NCBI GenBank assembly: GCA_965223815.1
Contig: OZ245019.1
Span: forward strand, 248,001-312,000
Length of the DNA: 64,000 nt
DNA from: HKST-UBA178 sp965223815
GTDB lineage: Bacteria > Pseudomonadota > Gammaproteobacteria > Chromatiales > Chromatiaceae
Direction: 5' to 3'
This document shows, piece after piece, positions 8,877 through 18,109 of the stretch; position 1 is the stretch's first letter; every line of letters begins with the position of its first letter. The notes beneath the pieces were generated by a model, which saw only the letters and a list, made by a program, of their open reading frames with translations, was not told the DNA's origin and did no database searches. Both the position numbers and the translations under genes were made by a program.

Positions 8877-11444
8877 TCAGCTTTCGTTGTGCCAATAGCC
8901 CTGGTGAATCATCTCTGATACCTCATTCGGGCCAATGGGCCGGCTATAGATATAACCCTGAATCTCATCGCAATGCTCCTTGCGCAGATATTCCATCTGT
9001 TCGTCAGTCTCCACGCCTTCGGCGATGACGTTCAGCTCCAGGCTGTGGGCCATTGAGATGATGGCGTTGCAGATTGCCGCATCGTTAGGGTCGTTGGGCA
9101 GGTCGCCAATGAAAGAGCTGTCGATCTTGATGCGGTTGATGGAGAGGCGCTTTAAATAGCTGAGTGAAGAGTACCCTGTGCCGAAGTCGTCGATAGCGAT
9201 TTGAAACCCCTGCACCGACAGCATGTTGATCACGTTCTCCATGAAGCCGGCGTTCTCCATGAGGGTGCTCTCGGTAATCTCTAATTCGATCTGCTCCGCC
9301 TGGGCCCCTGTCTCGGTCACGATCTCGTGAAGCCTCTCCGCGAAATTATCCTGCTTCAGTTGCAGTAATGAGATATTGACTGCAACTTTCAGGTTCTCGA
9401 ATCCTGCCGCCTGCCAGTGAGCCGCCTGCTTACAGGCGAGGCGCATAATGCGTTCTCCAAGGCGGTGGATCAATCCTGTCTCCTCGGCCACCTTTATGAA
9501 CACTTCCGGAGGCGTCTCCTCCAATCCCTGGTGATGCCAGCGAGCCAGTGCCTCAAGCCCAACGATGTTGCCGCTGCGTATATCGAATTGCGGTTGATAT
9601 TCCAGGGTGATGCCGTCCTGCTCGATCGCCCGGCGGAGCGCATTCTCCATGGTCAGGTTCCAACGAATTGGATCGCTCATGTCTGATGCAAAGAACTGGA
9701 AGCCGTTGCCACCGAGCTCCTTGGCACGATACATCGCGGTATCGGCGAACTTGAGCAACTCCTCTGCGGTACCGGCGTCGTCGGGAAAGAGCGCGACGCC
9801 AATACTGGGCGTGAGGAAGAGTTCGTGGTCCTCGACCAGTAGTGGATTCTGGAAAGCCTTAACCGTCTTCTCGGCCACGAGGATGGAATCGTAGTCGTCG
9901 TTGAGGTCCTGAATAATGATCGTGAACTCATCTCCACCAAGGCGCGCCAGGGTATCCGTCTGGCGAATACAGTGGGTGAGACGATCAGCGGTCAGTTGCA
10001 GGACTTTGTCGCCTACACTATGGCCAAGGGTGTCATTGATATTCTTGAACCGGTCCAGATCGATGAACATCAATGCCAATCGCGCGGAGTTGCGCTGGGC
10101 GTACTTTAAAGCCTGGTTAAGACGGTCGCTGAAAAGCTGTCGGTTGGGCAGGTGGGTGAGTACGTCGTAATAGGCCAGCCGGCGCATTCGCTCCTGTACT
10201 TGCTTGTGCCGCGAAACGTTGGAGTAAACGCCCAGATAGTGGGAAGGTTGCTGATTGTTGTCGGAGATCTCTGTCAGACTGAGCCACTGAGGGAGAATTT
10301 CTCCCTCCCGGTTTCGATTCCAAATCTCGCCCTCCCAATGGCCACTGAGTCGCAGTTGTCGCCAGATACTGGTGAAGAATTCGTTGTTATGGTGCACCGA
10401 AGTGAGTCTACGGATGGAGCTTCCCGAAATTTCGTTGGGATGAAACCCGGTTGATTCGAAGAAAGCCGGATTGGCTGAGAGTATTATCCCCCCGGGGTCA
10501 GTGACGATGACTCCCTCGGGCATGTGGGAAATGATCTTGGTTGCCAAGGACATTTTTTGCAGGGCCAGCCGTCTGGCCCTGGAAATGGCGCCCGCCACTA
10601 GCCCGGTTGCGGTGAGGATGATGACGAATACTTGCATGGCAACCTGGTCGCCCATGGGTATCGGCTGCTGAAAGCTACCTGTTCCCATATAGCCACCCAG
10701 GCCTGCGCAGATAGCCAGGGCGGCGGTTACCAGAGTCAAGGCTCGGAATTGCAGTCTGAGTGCTGCCCATACAACAACGAGAAATGCGACGTAGGGTCCC
10801 AGGTTAAGGGAACGCAACTGCTCTGACAGTCCAGTACCGAGCAACAGAAATCCCGCTGCCAATGTGGCCAACGTCAGCAGCACTCCGTCTAGCCAACGTG
10901 CCTCTTCACTACTGCCGGTATGTCCAAACCAGGCCAGGACCAGAGGAGTAACTAGGAGTACCCCAAGCGTATCTCCGAGCCACCAGCCGATACCTTCGTT
11001 GAGAAGTGCATCGACCGCAGGAACGCCGTTGACGAGATTCAGGCCCAGCCAGGAGAGGGTGGTAAAAAGCGGTGTCAGCAGCAAGGCGACCAGCAACAGC
11101 AGCGTCATACGGCGGCCGCTCTGTAGAATGCCGTAGTATTGGCCGGAAAGCTTCAAAAGGTAGGCGGTGGTAACCAAGCCGGTTACCGAGAGCAGCGCCG
11201 CTACCCCTCCGACGGTCGCAGACTGGCTCAGTAGATACCACCCTAGGAAACTACCGACGAACACTCCTGGAAGCACCCGATTGCCATACAGCAATGCACC
11301 AGCCACCCCGATGCCTGTGGCCGGCCAAAAGGGTATCTTCAGGCCAAACTGCTGGGAAAGCCACAGGGCTCCGTAGACACAAGCAAAGTAAAGCACCCCA
11401 TAGCTCAACCAGGCGGGGATGCCGGGTAGACGGAGGGACTTCAT
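8877..11444 (-). CDS. Membrane GGDEF-EAL protein with MASE1 and PAS domains
   Basis: 855 residues. The N terminus has about eight or more membrane spans of MASE1 type (PFWPATGIGVAGALLYG and VLPGVFVGSFLGW), followed by a PAS domain (ISHMPEGVIVTDPGGIILSANPAF), a GGDEF domain with intact GGDEF motif and RxxD site (RQTD), and an EAL domain with EAL in GLEALARWH, ITESTLMEN, IDDFGTGYSSL and IAEGVETDEQ. Both synthesis and hydrolysis of cyclic di-GMP are chemically possible; which dominates cannot be read from sequence. It stands alone on the minus strand, preceded by a 400-bp gap. Confidence 0.93.
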   Translation of the reverse strand: MKSLRLPGIPAWLSYGVLYFACVYGALWLSQQFGLKIPFWPATGIGVAGALLYGNRVLPGVFVGSFLGWYLLSQSATVGGVAALLSVTGLVTTAYLLKLSGQYYGILQSGRRMTLLLLVALLLTPLFTTLSWLGLNLVNGVPAVDALLNEGIGWWLGDTLGVLLVTPLVLAWFGHTGSSEEARWLDGVLLTLATLAAGFLLLGTGLSEQLRSLNLGPYVAFLVVVWAALRLQFRALTLVTAALAICAGLGGYMGTGSFQQPIPMGDQVAMQVFVIILTATGLVAGAISRARRLALQKMSLATKIISHMPEGVIVTDPGGIILSANPAFFESTGFHPNEISGSSIRRLTSVHHNNEFFTSIWRQLRLSGHWEGEIWNRNREGEILPQWLSLTEISDNNQQPSHYLGVYSNVSRHKQVQERMRRLAYYDVLTHLPNRQLFSDRLNQALKYAQRNSARLALMFIDLDRFKNINDTLGHSVGDKVLQLTADRLTHCIRQTDTLARLGGDEFTIIIQDLNDDYDSILVAEKTVKAFQNPLLVEDHELFLTPSIGVALFPDDAGTAEELLKFADTAMYRAKELGGNGFQFFASDMSDPIRWNLTMENALRRAIEQDGITLEYQPQFDIRSGNIVGLEALARWHHQGLEETPPEVFIKVAEETGLIHRLGERIMRLACKQAAHWQAAGFENLKVAVNISLLQLKQDNFAERLHEIVTETGAQAEQIELEITESTLMENAGFMENVINMLSVQGFQIAIDDFGTGYSSLSYLKRLSINRIKIDSSFIGDLPNDPNDAAICNAIISMAHSLELNVIAEGVETDEQMEYLRKEHCDEIQGYIYSRPIGPNEVSEMIHQGYWHNES

Positions 11445-11844
11445 GATCTCTCTGGATCAGTCCTGTTTTCCGGAGGCCACCCCAGGGAGCAGTCCCCCCG
11501 ATGGCGGACGGTGCCGGGATGTTGCATACGGCGCTAAGAGGCTTAGCATGCCGGTAGAACCCATACCTGTTCGTCGTTGCAGCTCAAACCGATCCTCCTT
11601 TAGATATACACCACACTGCGGGGTCTGCCATTGTCTTTGCCCACTTCGTTGAAACCGGGCAATCATTTTTCATTTAACCTAGGAAACCCGAAGAAACGAC
11701 TTGGTGTACACTTTTGGCTCATAGATCCTAGCAGGCCACTAGTATGGCAAGAATCTACCCTGGTGCAACCCTGAGAGGTCCCGGTAGAGCATGGTTCCGG
11801 CAAATTCAGGCGGTTTTTTAGGGTTTGCACATAACTTTAGGGAT
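11445..11844. other. 400-bp gap without a convincing gene
   Basis: This is the leader region of the minus-strand MASE1-GGDEF-EAL gene. On the minus strand an AAAGGAGG ribosome-site-like run (around 11605) is followed by a TTG-started 14-codon frame and lies inside a 69-codon frame (11457-11666) with no recognisable family. I do not call a gene. No c-di-GMP riboswitch core was recognised. A weak minus-strand promoter (TTGCAC, 16 bases, CATACT) may lie near 11750. Confidence 0.4.
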
Positions 11845-12519
11845 TTATTGTACTAGGGCGGCCGCGAATTGCTGCAACGATTGGACCTCGAGTTGCGGCT
11901 TCTGCTCCCATGGATCGAAGATGACATCGGTGTTGCGTCGTATCCATGCGGTATGAAGATTACAGGAAGCAGCGCCGAGGATATCGAAGGGGTTACTGGA
12001 TATGAGCCAGCAGGATTCGGGAGCGGCTGCGGTTCGCGCAAGTAGGTGGCGATACACTTGGGGATCGGGCTTGAAGCTCTGAATTTCATCGACGCTGACG
12101 ATATCGGCGAAGAATCGCTTCAACCCGGCGTGCTCTAGTAGAGCGCGTACATCCTCTGCCGGTCCGTTGGAAAAAGGCACTAACCGGAATTGACCGGACT
12201 GCAGTGATTCTAGGGCAGGTTCAACGTCGTCAAAAGCAGGTAATTTGCGATAGGCCTTCATCAGCCTCTCAATTTGTCCGCTTTCCAAAGGCTGCCCCAG
12301 TTCACTACAGGTGAATTCCAGTGCATCGCGAGTGCACACCGGAAAGGGTTTGTAGCGTTTCATCAGACCGCGACGAAAAGAGTATTCCAGCTGTTTCTCT
12401 CGCCAGCGGCTGGAGAATGCCGGTGCCAGCTCTGCTCCCATCATGTCCGCCAGGGTAGCCGTGATGCCCCGGGTATCTATGAGCGTGCCGTATACGTCGA
12501 AAGCGAGGATAGTGGACAT
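11845..12519 (-). CDS. HAD superfamily (S)-2-haloacid dehalogenase type II-like hydrolase
   Basis: 224 residues starting MSTILAFDVYGTLID, where the first Asp is the HAD nucleophile. SNGPAEDVRALL holds motif II, K in QSFKPDPQVYRHLL motif III, and SSNPFDILGAASCNLHTAWIRR the type II dehalogenase C-terminal signature. Family enzymes hydrolyse short 2-haloacids, but many homologues act on other small substrates, so the substrate is open. ATG 12519 is preferred to longer starts because CAGGAATA precedes it and the extra residues are not conserved. Divergent from polA. Confidence 0.85.
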   Translation of the reverse strand: MSTILAFDVYGTLIDTRGITATLADMMGAELAPAFSSRWREKQLEYSFRRGLMKRYKPFPVCTRDALEFTCSELGQPLESGQIERLMKAYRKLPAFDDVEPALESLQSGQFRLVPFSNGPAEDVRALLEHAGLKRFFADIVSVDEIQSFKPDPQVYRHLLARTAAAPESCWLISSNPFDILGAASCNLHTAWIRRNTDVIFDPWEQKPQLEVQSLQQFAAALVQ

Positions 12520-12634
12520 GTGTATTCCTGTGATATTGGAACAAGTATGGCGAGGCCCCCTATGTTGTGCTGTTTTCTGAGAGGAATCAATTGGGGTATC
12601 CTGCGGCATTCTCCCGGCATTTAGCGAACATTTG

Positions 12635-15334
12635 ATGAGTTCACTTCCCCCTTTGATCCTCGTAGATGGATCCTCCTATCTATTTCGTGCTTACCACGCC
12701 TTGCCTAGTCTCACCAACTCAAAAAATGAGTCCACCGGTGCCATCGTCGGTGTGGTGAATATGTTGCGACGGCTAGTCAATGACTACCAACCTGAGCGTA
12801 TGGCAGTGGTATTCGATGCACCTGGTGGTAGCTTCCGCAACCAGCTGTATACCCAATACAAGGCCAATCGCGCGGAAATGCCGGACGACCTGCGTACTCA
12901 AATAGAACCGCTTCACGAGATTGTCCGCGCCATGGGGTTACCGATGCTGATTGTTTCCGGCGTGGAGGCGGACGACGTGATAGGGACCCTGGCGACGCAG
13001 GCATCCTCCCTGGGAATGAAGACCCTTATTTCGACGGGAGACAAGGATCTGGCACAGCTGGTGGATGACTATGTCACTCTTATCAATACGATGAACGGCA
13101 CACTGACTGATGTCGAAGGGGTGGTGGAGCGATTCGGTGTCAAGCCCGATCAGATTATCGACTTTTTGGCTCTCGTAGGGGACACCTCAGACAATATCCC
13201 CGGTGTACCCAAGTGCGGGCCCAAAACTGCAGCCCGCTGGCTGGCTCAATATAAGACGCTGGATGAGCTGATGGCCCATGCGGATGAGATCAAAGGCAAG
13301 ATTGGGGAGAATCTCAGGCAGAGCCTGGAACAGCTACCCCTCGCCAAGGAGTTGACCACCATTCGCCGGGATCTGACATTGGAGGTTGGACCAACGGATC
13401 TCTCCTTGAAGACCCCTGATACCGATGCCTTGGAGAAACTCTATTCCAGAATAGAGTCCAGAAGGTTACTGGCTACCCTGGAGCAGCAGACCCCCGAGGA
13501 CCATTCACAACCGGGTCCAAGGGGAGACTACGAGACAATCCTCGAGTGGAAAGTGTTCGAGAGCTGGCTGCAGCAGCTTCGAGACGCTGAGCTGATATCC
13601 CTGGATACGGAAACCACCAGCCTTGATTACATGGAGGCGGAGATTGTCGGAGTCTCCTTCGCAGTTGAACCGGGCAAGGCAGCCTATGTGCCCCTCGCCC
13701 ACGATTACGCTGGCGCACCCACCCAATTGGATCGGGCTCAGGTCCTGGAACAACTGCAACCGCTTCTCGAAAGCCGTGAGCATCATATCGTGGGACAAAA
13801 TCTCAAATACGATATGAGTGTTCTCGCCCGTTATGCCATATCACTGAGGGGCATCGCCTTCGATACCATGCTGGAATCCTACGTACTGGACTCCACCGCC
13901 ACCCGCCACGATATGGATTCCCTCGCCTTGAAGTATCTGCAGCACAAAACAATAGGCTATGAAGAGGTCGCCGGAAAGGGTGCTAAACAGCTGCGATTCG
14001 ACCAGGTGCCCCTGGAGCGGGCCGGTCCTTATGCTGCGGAGGATGCGGATATAGCGTTGCAGCTTCATCAGACGCTCTGGCCCGCACTGGAGCGGGAGGA
14101 GCCTCTATCGCGGCTCCTCAGGGAAATTGAAGTACCGCTGATTCCAGTACTCTCCCGCATGGAACGGACCGGGGTGAAAATAGACAATCGGATGCTGGAT
14201 GATCATACCCGGGAGTTGGCCGAACGGTTGGAGGCTCTGGAGCAGCAAGCCGCAGACTTGGCTGGTCGCTCATTCAACATGGGATCCCCCAAGCAGATAG
14301 GAGAGATTTTTTTTGACGAGCTGGGACTGCCGGTCATCTCTCGCACTCCAAAGGGTGCCCCTTCCACGGCGGAATCGGTGCTTCAGGAATTGGCCGACCA
14401 GGGGTACGAGTTGCCCGCAGTGATTTTGCAGCACCGAGGGCTGTCGAAGTTGAAATCCACCTACACGGAAAAACTGCCGCGAATGATCAATAGCGAAAGC
14501 GGTCGGGTTCACACCTCGTACCACCAGGCGGTTGCCGCCACCGGAAGGCTCAGCTCCACAGATCCGAATCTGCAGAACATACCCATCAGAACCGCCGAGG
14601 GGCGGCGCATCAGGCAGGCATTCGTGGCGGAATCTGGCTACCTCATGATGGCGGCGGACTACTCACAGATCGAACTGAGAATCATGGCGCATCTCTCGGG
14701 CGATGCAGGACTGTTGCAGGCTTTTTCCCAAGGGCTCGATATTCATCGCGCCACGGCTGCGGAGGTCTTTGGCGTGGCAAGTGCGGAGGAGGTGGATGAG
14801 GATCAGCGCCGCGCTGCGAAGGCGATTAATTTTGGGTTGATTTACGGGATGTCCGCTTTTGGGCTCGGCAGGCAGTTGGGTATCGGCCGCAACGAAGCCC
14901 AAGCTTACGTGGATCTCTATTTCGAGCGCTATCCTGGCGTCAGGGAGTTCATGGACCGGATCAAGTCCGACGCCAAGGAGAGGGGGTATGTTGAGACGAT
15001 CTTCGGCCGCCGGCTCTATTTGCCTGAAATCAAGGCCAGAAACGCTCAGCGGCGGGCAGCCGCGGAGCGGACCGCGATCAATGCACCCATGCAGGGGAGT
15101 GCTTCAGATATCATCAAACTGGCGATGCTGGCGGTCGATCGGTGGATTGAGGATAAGCAGCCACCCCTGCGCATGATCATGCAGGTTCACGACGAGTTGG
15201 TATTCGAAGTCCGCGAAGATTTCGTTGATCAGGCGCAGAAGCAGATAGTGACGTATATGCAATCCGCAGCGGATCTGCGGGTGCCGTTGCTGGTGGATGT
15301 CGGCGTGGGAGAGAACTGGGATCAGGCCCACTGA
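12635..15334 (+). CDS. polA: DNA polymerase I
   Basis: 899 residues with all three domains. The N-terminal 5'-3' exonuclease (about 1-290) begins with ILVDGSSYLFRAYHALP. The 3'-5' proofreading domain looks active, with the DTETT motif near 322. The polymerase domain has motif A (DYSQIELRIMAHLSGD, ~675), motif B (RRAAKAINFGLIYG, ~728) and motif C (QVHDELVFEV, ~849). ATG 12635 is used; a TTG directly before it is possible. It ends at a region holding a candidate small RNA, and engB converges from the other side, as in E. coli. Confidence 0.97.
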   Translation: MSSLPPLILVDGSSYLFRAYHALPSLTNSKNESTGAIVGVVNMLRRLVNDYQPERMAVVFDAPGGSFRNQLYTQYKANRAEMPDDLRTQIEPLHEIVRAMGLPMLIVSGVEADDVIGTLATQASSLGMKTLISTGDKDLAQLVDDYVTLINTMNGTLTDVEGVVERFGVKPDQIIDFLALVGDTSDNIPGVPKCGPKTAARWLAQYKTLDELMAHADEIKGKIGENLRQSLEQLPLAKELTTIRRDLTLEVGPTDLSLKTPDTDALEKLYSRIESRRLLATLEQQTPEDHSQPGPRGDYETILEWKVFESWLQQLRDAELISLDTETTSLDYMEAEIVGVSFAVEPGKAAYVPLAHDYAGAPTQLDRAQVLEQLQPLLESREHHIVGQNLKYDMSVLARYAISLRGIAFDTMLESYVLDSTATRHDMDSLALKYLQHKTIGYEEVAGKGAKQLRFDQVPLERAGPYAAEDADIALQLHQTLWPALEREEPLSRLLREIEVPLIPVLSRMERTGVKIDNRMLDDHTRELAERLEALEQQAADLAGRSFNMGSPKQIGEIFFDELGLPVISRTPKGAPSTAESVLQELADQGYELPAVILQHRGLSKLKSTYTEKLPRMINSESGRVHTSYHQAVAATGRLSSTDPNLQNIPIRTAEGRRIRQAFVAESGYLMMAADYSQIELRIMAHLSGDAGLLQAFSQGLDIHRATAAEVFGVASAEEVDEDQRRAAKAINFGLIYGMSAFGLGRQLGIGRNEAQAYVDLYFERYPGVREFMDRIKSDAKERGYVETIFGRRLYLPEIKARNAQRRAAAERTAINAPMQGSASDIIKLAMLAVDRWIEDKQPPLRMIMQVHDELVFEVREDFVDQAQKQIVTYMQSAADLRVPLLVDVGVGENWDQAH

Positions 15335-15378
15335 AGGGGCAGGGGAACTCGTGACAGAGAGTAGTGTCGTAGTAATAG

Positions 15379-15492
15379 GCGCCACATGGCGCGAGACCGC
15401 TAATCCCCGAGTGGTCTCTGCCTAGGCTGCAACAGCCAGGCAACCAGATCCCGGGTGTCTTTCTCCCCTTAGGCACCGGGATCTTTTTTTTT
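15379..15492 (+). ncRNA. Candidate structured small RNA (or elaborate polA 3' end) between polA and engB
   Basis: Four consecutive perfect or near-perfect hairpins: GCGCC/GGCGC (15379-15383, 15388-15392), GAGACC/GGTCTC (15393-15398, 15413-15418), GCCT-a-GGCTG/CAGCCAGGC (15420-15441, loop caa, one bulged A), and a terminator AGATCCCGG/CCGGGATCT (15446-15454, 15476-15484) with a nine-T run to 15492. The size (about 110 nt) and position match Spot 42 (spf) of enterobacteria and vibrios, but the sequence does not resemble it. A weak promoter-like GTGACA (15351) lies upstream. It could instead be only the polA terminator. Confidence 0.5.
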
Positions 15493-15630
15493 GGCAGTAC
15501 GAGCAAGCTTGGAAATCGCCGGGTTTTCGGTGCTTGCGGTTTTGATATCTTCTCGGCAAGGGCCGATCGATAGCCATCGAATCCTTCCGGGCTAGTAACC
15601 CAACACACTGATATTTCTGGATATACTTCT

Positions 15631-16311
15631 TTATGATGCGGCTGGGTCGAGGGTGGGGAGAGGGCCGGATGATGGGGCGATCTGGAGCCAAAGATCCAGT
15701 ATTCGATGTGCCTCCTCGACGCCTTGAGACTTGAGCGCCGAAAAAAGTTGAACACTGACCTCGGGATAATATTCGGAAAGCCTTGCCCTCACTTGCATCA
15801 GGGTATTGGCGGCATTGCCCCGGCTCAACTTGTCTGCTTTGGTCAGGACGATGTGCATCCTCAGGCCAACAGCTTGCCCCCATTCGAGCATCTGCTCGTC
15901 CTGACTGGTGAGAGGCTGTCGGCAATCCATCACCAGCATGATACCGCTCAAGGAGCGTCGCTTCTCCAGATACAAGGTCATCTCCCGCTGCCATCGTCCC
16001 CTGATTTTTTCCGGGACTTTCGCGTACCCATAACCGGGTAGGTCCACTAGGCGTCTATGCTCATCGAGGCGAAAGAAATTCAGCAACTGGGTTCGCCCTG
16101 GGGTCTTGCCGATTTTTGCGAGTCCCTTTTTTCTGCATAATATATTGATAACACTGGACTTCCCCGCATTAGATCGGCCCGAGAAGGCGACTTCTAGCCC
16201 CCTATCTGGTGGGGCCTGAGAGAGCTTTGCTGCACTGCTGAGGAATTCAGCGCGGTAATAGAGCGGGTCCAATGGTCTCCATTCGCCTAGTCTGAGTTCT
16301 GCCTGGTCCAA
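15631..16311 (-). CDS. engB: Ribosome biogenesis GTP-binding protein EngB/YsxC
   Basis: Essential TRAFAC GTPase acting late in 50S assembly. G1 GRSNAGKSS, the switch region GKTPGRTQ, G3 DLPGYGYAKV, G4 TKAD and G5 SALK are all present. About 226 residues from TTG 16311, which overlaps moaC by 25 bp; TTG 16272, 13 residues later, is preceded by GGAG at close range and is an equally good start. No ATG fits. The C-terminal tail after the last helix is Pro/Ser-rich. Downstream of moaC on the minus strand and convergent with polA. Confidence 0.93.
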   Translation of the reverse strand: MDQAELRLGEWRPLDPLYYRAEFLSSAAKLSQAPPDRGLEVAFSGRSNAGKSSVINILCRKKGLAKIGKTPGRTQLLNFFRLDEHRRLVDLPGYGYAKVPEKIRGRWQREMTLYLEKRRSLSGIMLVMDCRQPLTSQDEQMLEWGQAVGLRMHIVLTKADKLSRGNAANTLMQVRARLSEYYPEVSVQLFSALKSQGVEEAHRILDLWLQIAPSSGPLPTLDPAAS

Positions 16312-16772
16312 AGGCCCGATTTGCCTCCCTCTTTACGCAGCAGGCGGACGCTTTCGATTTCCATCCCCCGATCCACGGCCTTGCACATGTCGTAGATGGT
16401 AAGCAGAGATACCTGGGTGGCACACAAGGCCTCCATTTCCACCCCTGTTTGGCCTTTGGTCTCCACCCGGGTCACACAATGCACTCCCGGGAATTCGGCT
16501 TCTGGCATCAATTCGATACCGATATGGGTAAGCGCCAGGGGATGGCAGAGCGGCACCAGATCGGCGGTACGCTTGGCGGCCATTATGCCCGCCACACGGG
16601 CGATTCCGAGCACGTCTCCTTTCTTGTGCCCACCCTCCTGAATCAGTGTGAGGGTCTCGGGTGCCATACGGATCCAGCCCTCAGAGACCGCGATTCGGTG
16701 AGTCGACTGCTTGTCACCCACATCAACCATGTGGGCCTCGCCCTCGGTATTGAAGTGGGTCAGCTTAGCCAT
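16287..16772 (-). CDS. moaC: Cyclic pyranopterin monophosphate synthase MoaC
   Basis: Converts the MoaA product to cyclic pyranopterin phosphate in molybdenum cofactor synthesis. 161 residues, with KKGDVLGIARVAGIMAAKRT, the metal/substrate His in LCHPLALTHI, and the C-terminal YDMCKAVDRGM carrying the catalytic Asp. Its ATG overlaps the stop of the phosphoesterase gene upstream as TGATG, so the two are translationally coupled. No other moa gene is in the window. Confidence 0.96.
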   Translation of the reverse strand: MAKLTHFNTEGEAHMVDVGDKQSTHRIAVSEGWIRMAPETLTLIQEGGHKKGDVLGIARVAGIMAAKRTADLVPLCHPLALTHIGIELMPEAEFPGVHCVTRVETKGQTGVEMEALCATQVSLLTIYDMCKAVDRGMEIESVRLLRKEGGKSGLWTRQNSD

Positions 16773-17314
16773 CAGGAATAAGATGCCTCGCGTTCGATAC
16801 TCTTGGGAACTTCGAAAGTTTCGAATTCCATCTGCTCGAGATCGCCCAGAATATAGGTCGCGGGGTCGTTTCCAACACCGCCTATGGTTCCCGGATTGAC
16901 CAAATGGGTGATACCGCCCCTGATATTTGGGAGTTGTTCGATCTTGGCCTTGTGGCTGTGGCCGCAGCAGACGAGATCCCAGTTGCCGGTAGCCGCCATG
17001 GCTCGGGCGTAGTGGGGGTAGTGGACGAGAAAAATACGTCTTTCGGCGAGAGTCAGGCCGGCATCCATTCCATGATACTTGATCAGATTCTCCGATCTCG
17101 TCGCCAACTGACCCAGGGAGTAGAGGTCACCTGTGTTGTTCCCGTGAATCACATGGACCGGTAATTCGTATTTGGCCAAGCATTTTAGGGTGCTGGGAGC
17201 CACTACGTCTCCGCAGTGCAACACCGCCTGGGCCCCATTCCCTTTCGCTTCCTCGACCGCGGCGTCAAGCAGCGGAATATGGTCGTGACTATCGGAAAGA
17301 ATGCAAATCTTCAT
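16772..17314 (-). CDS. YfcE/MJ0936-like metallophosphoesterase
   Basis: Calcineurin-like phosphodiesterase of about 180 residues. Metal ligands are clear: DSHDH at 8-12, CGD (~36), GNNTGD (~60), HYPH and GHSH (~118). YfcE-type enzymes cleave phosphodiester model substrates; the physiological substrate is unknown. It heads a minus-strand unit with moaC and engB (1-bp overlap with moaC). Confidence 0.85.
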   Translation of the reverse strand: MKICILSDSHDHIPLLDAAVEEAKGNGAQAVLHCGDVVAPSTLKCLAKYELPVHVIHGNNTGDLYSLGQLATRSENLIKYHGMDAGLTLAERRIFLVHYPHYARAMAATGNWDLVCCGHSHKAKIEQLPNIRGGITHLVNPGTIGGVGNDPATYILGDLEQMEFETFEVPKSIEREASYS

Positions 17315-17427
17315 GGCGACTGCCTACTGGGCTTATCCGCTAGAAAGGTCCCTAAGCTTAGAGCCCAGAGACCTGAGCGGTATCGGATATTGGGTGATTG
17401 CGGCGTTTGGTGGATTGGGTGTGGTGG

Positions 17428-17976
17428 TCAGAAGTTCGGTTTTTCCGGCGCGTCTTGATACATTTTGATACTGTTCAATATTTCCTGTTTGGCTTCGTCG
17501 ATGCCCTTCCAGCCCCCAACCCTCACCCATTTGCCTTCATCCAGGTCTTTGTAGTGTTCGAAGAAGTGGGCGATCTGACTTAGAACATGGCTGGGTAGAT
17601 CCCTGAAACTACTTACATGCTGGTATCCCTTGAAAAGATGATCTAAAGGCACTGCCAGCACTTTGGCATCGTCTCCCGACTCATCCGTCATCGTCAATAC
17701 GCCGATGGGACGACAGGAGATTACAGAGCCGGGAATCAGTGGGTAGGGCGTCAGTACCAGTACGTCCACCGGGTCCCCGTCTTTAGAGAGGGTATTGGGG
17801 ACATAGCCGTAGTTGCAGGGGTAATTCATGGCCGTGGACATGAACCGGTCCACGAACATGGCCCCGGTCTTTTTGTCCAATTCGTACTTGACAGGATCGG
17901 AATGAGCCGGGATTTCGACGATCACGTTGATCTCGTTCGGCAGGTTTTCCCCAGAGCTGACTCTGTCCAGATTCAT
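17428..17976 (-). CDS. ppa: Soluble inorganic pyrophosphatase, family I
   Basis: Mg-dependent cytoplasmic hydrolysis of PPi to two Pi. 182 residues, usual size. EIPAHSDPVKYELDKKTGAMFVDR and the DGDPVDVLVLTPYP metal site, DDAKVLAVP and HYKDLDEGKWV are the family landmarks. The ATG at 17976 lies only 14 bases after the T-tract of a minus-strand terminator, so expression may depend on read-through from hppA or on a promoter I cannot see. Co-occurrence with hppA means two routes of PPi removal, one wasting and one conserving the energy. Confidence 0.95.
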   Translation of the reverse strand: MNLDRVSSGENLPNEINVIVEIPAHSDPVKYELDKKTGAMFVDRFMSTAMNYPCNYGYVPNTLSKDGDPVDVLVLTPYPLIPGSVISCRPIGVLTMTDESGDDAKVLAVPLDHLFKGYQHVSSFRDLPSHVLSQIAHFFEHYKDLDEGKWVRVGGWKGIDEAKQEILNSIKMYQDAPEKPNF

Positions 17977-17990
17977 GAATTTCTACTCTG

Positions 17991-18105
17991 AAATTAAAAA
18001 TGGAGGTCGGCATGATAAACCGACCTCCATGGAATAAGCAAAAACTTAACGTCCCACCGCCGGGACGCTGATGGCTCCGGGCAGGGTACAGCACCCCGCC
18101 CGGAG
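17991..18105 (-). terminator. Three tandem hairpins between hppA and ppa, ending in an intrinsic terminator
   Basis: Read on the minus strand: CTCCGGGC/GCCCGGAG with an inner 4-bp stem (18105-18075); GTCCC/GGGAC (18066-18051) followed by GTTAAGTTTTT; then a perfect 10-bp stem TGGAGGTCGG/CCGACCTCCA (18029-18001) followed by TTTTTAATTT (18000-17991). The last is a textbook intrinsic terminator for hppA and sits directly before the ppa start codon. Confidence 0.85.
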
Positions 18106-18109
18106 GCTA

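Noticed and set aside
11457..11666. 69-codon minus-strand frame before the MASE1 gene, with AAAGGAGG inside
   Set aside because: The ribosome-site-like run is in mid-frame, and neither the long nor the short frame looks like a protein family.
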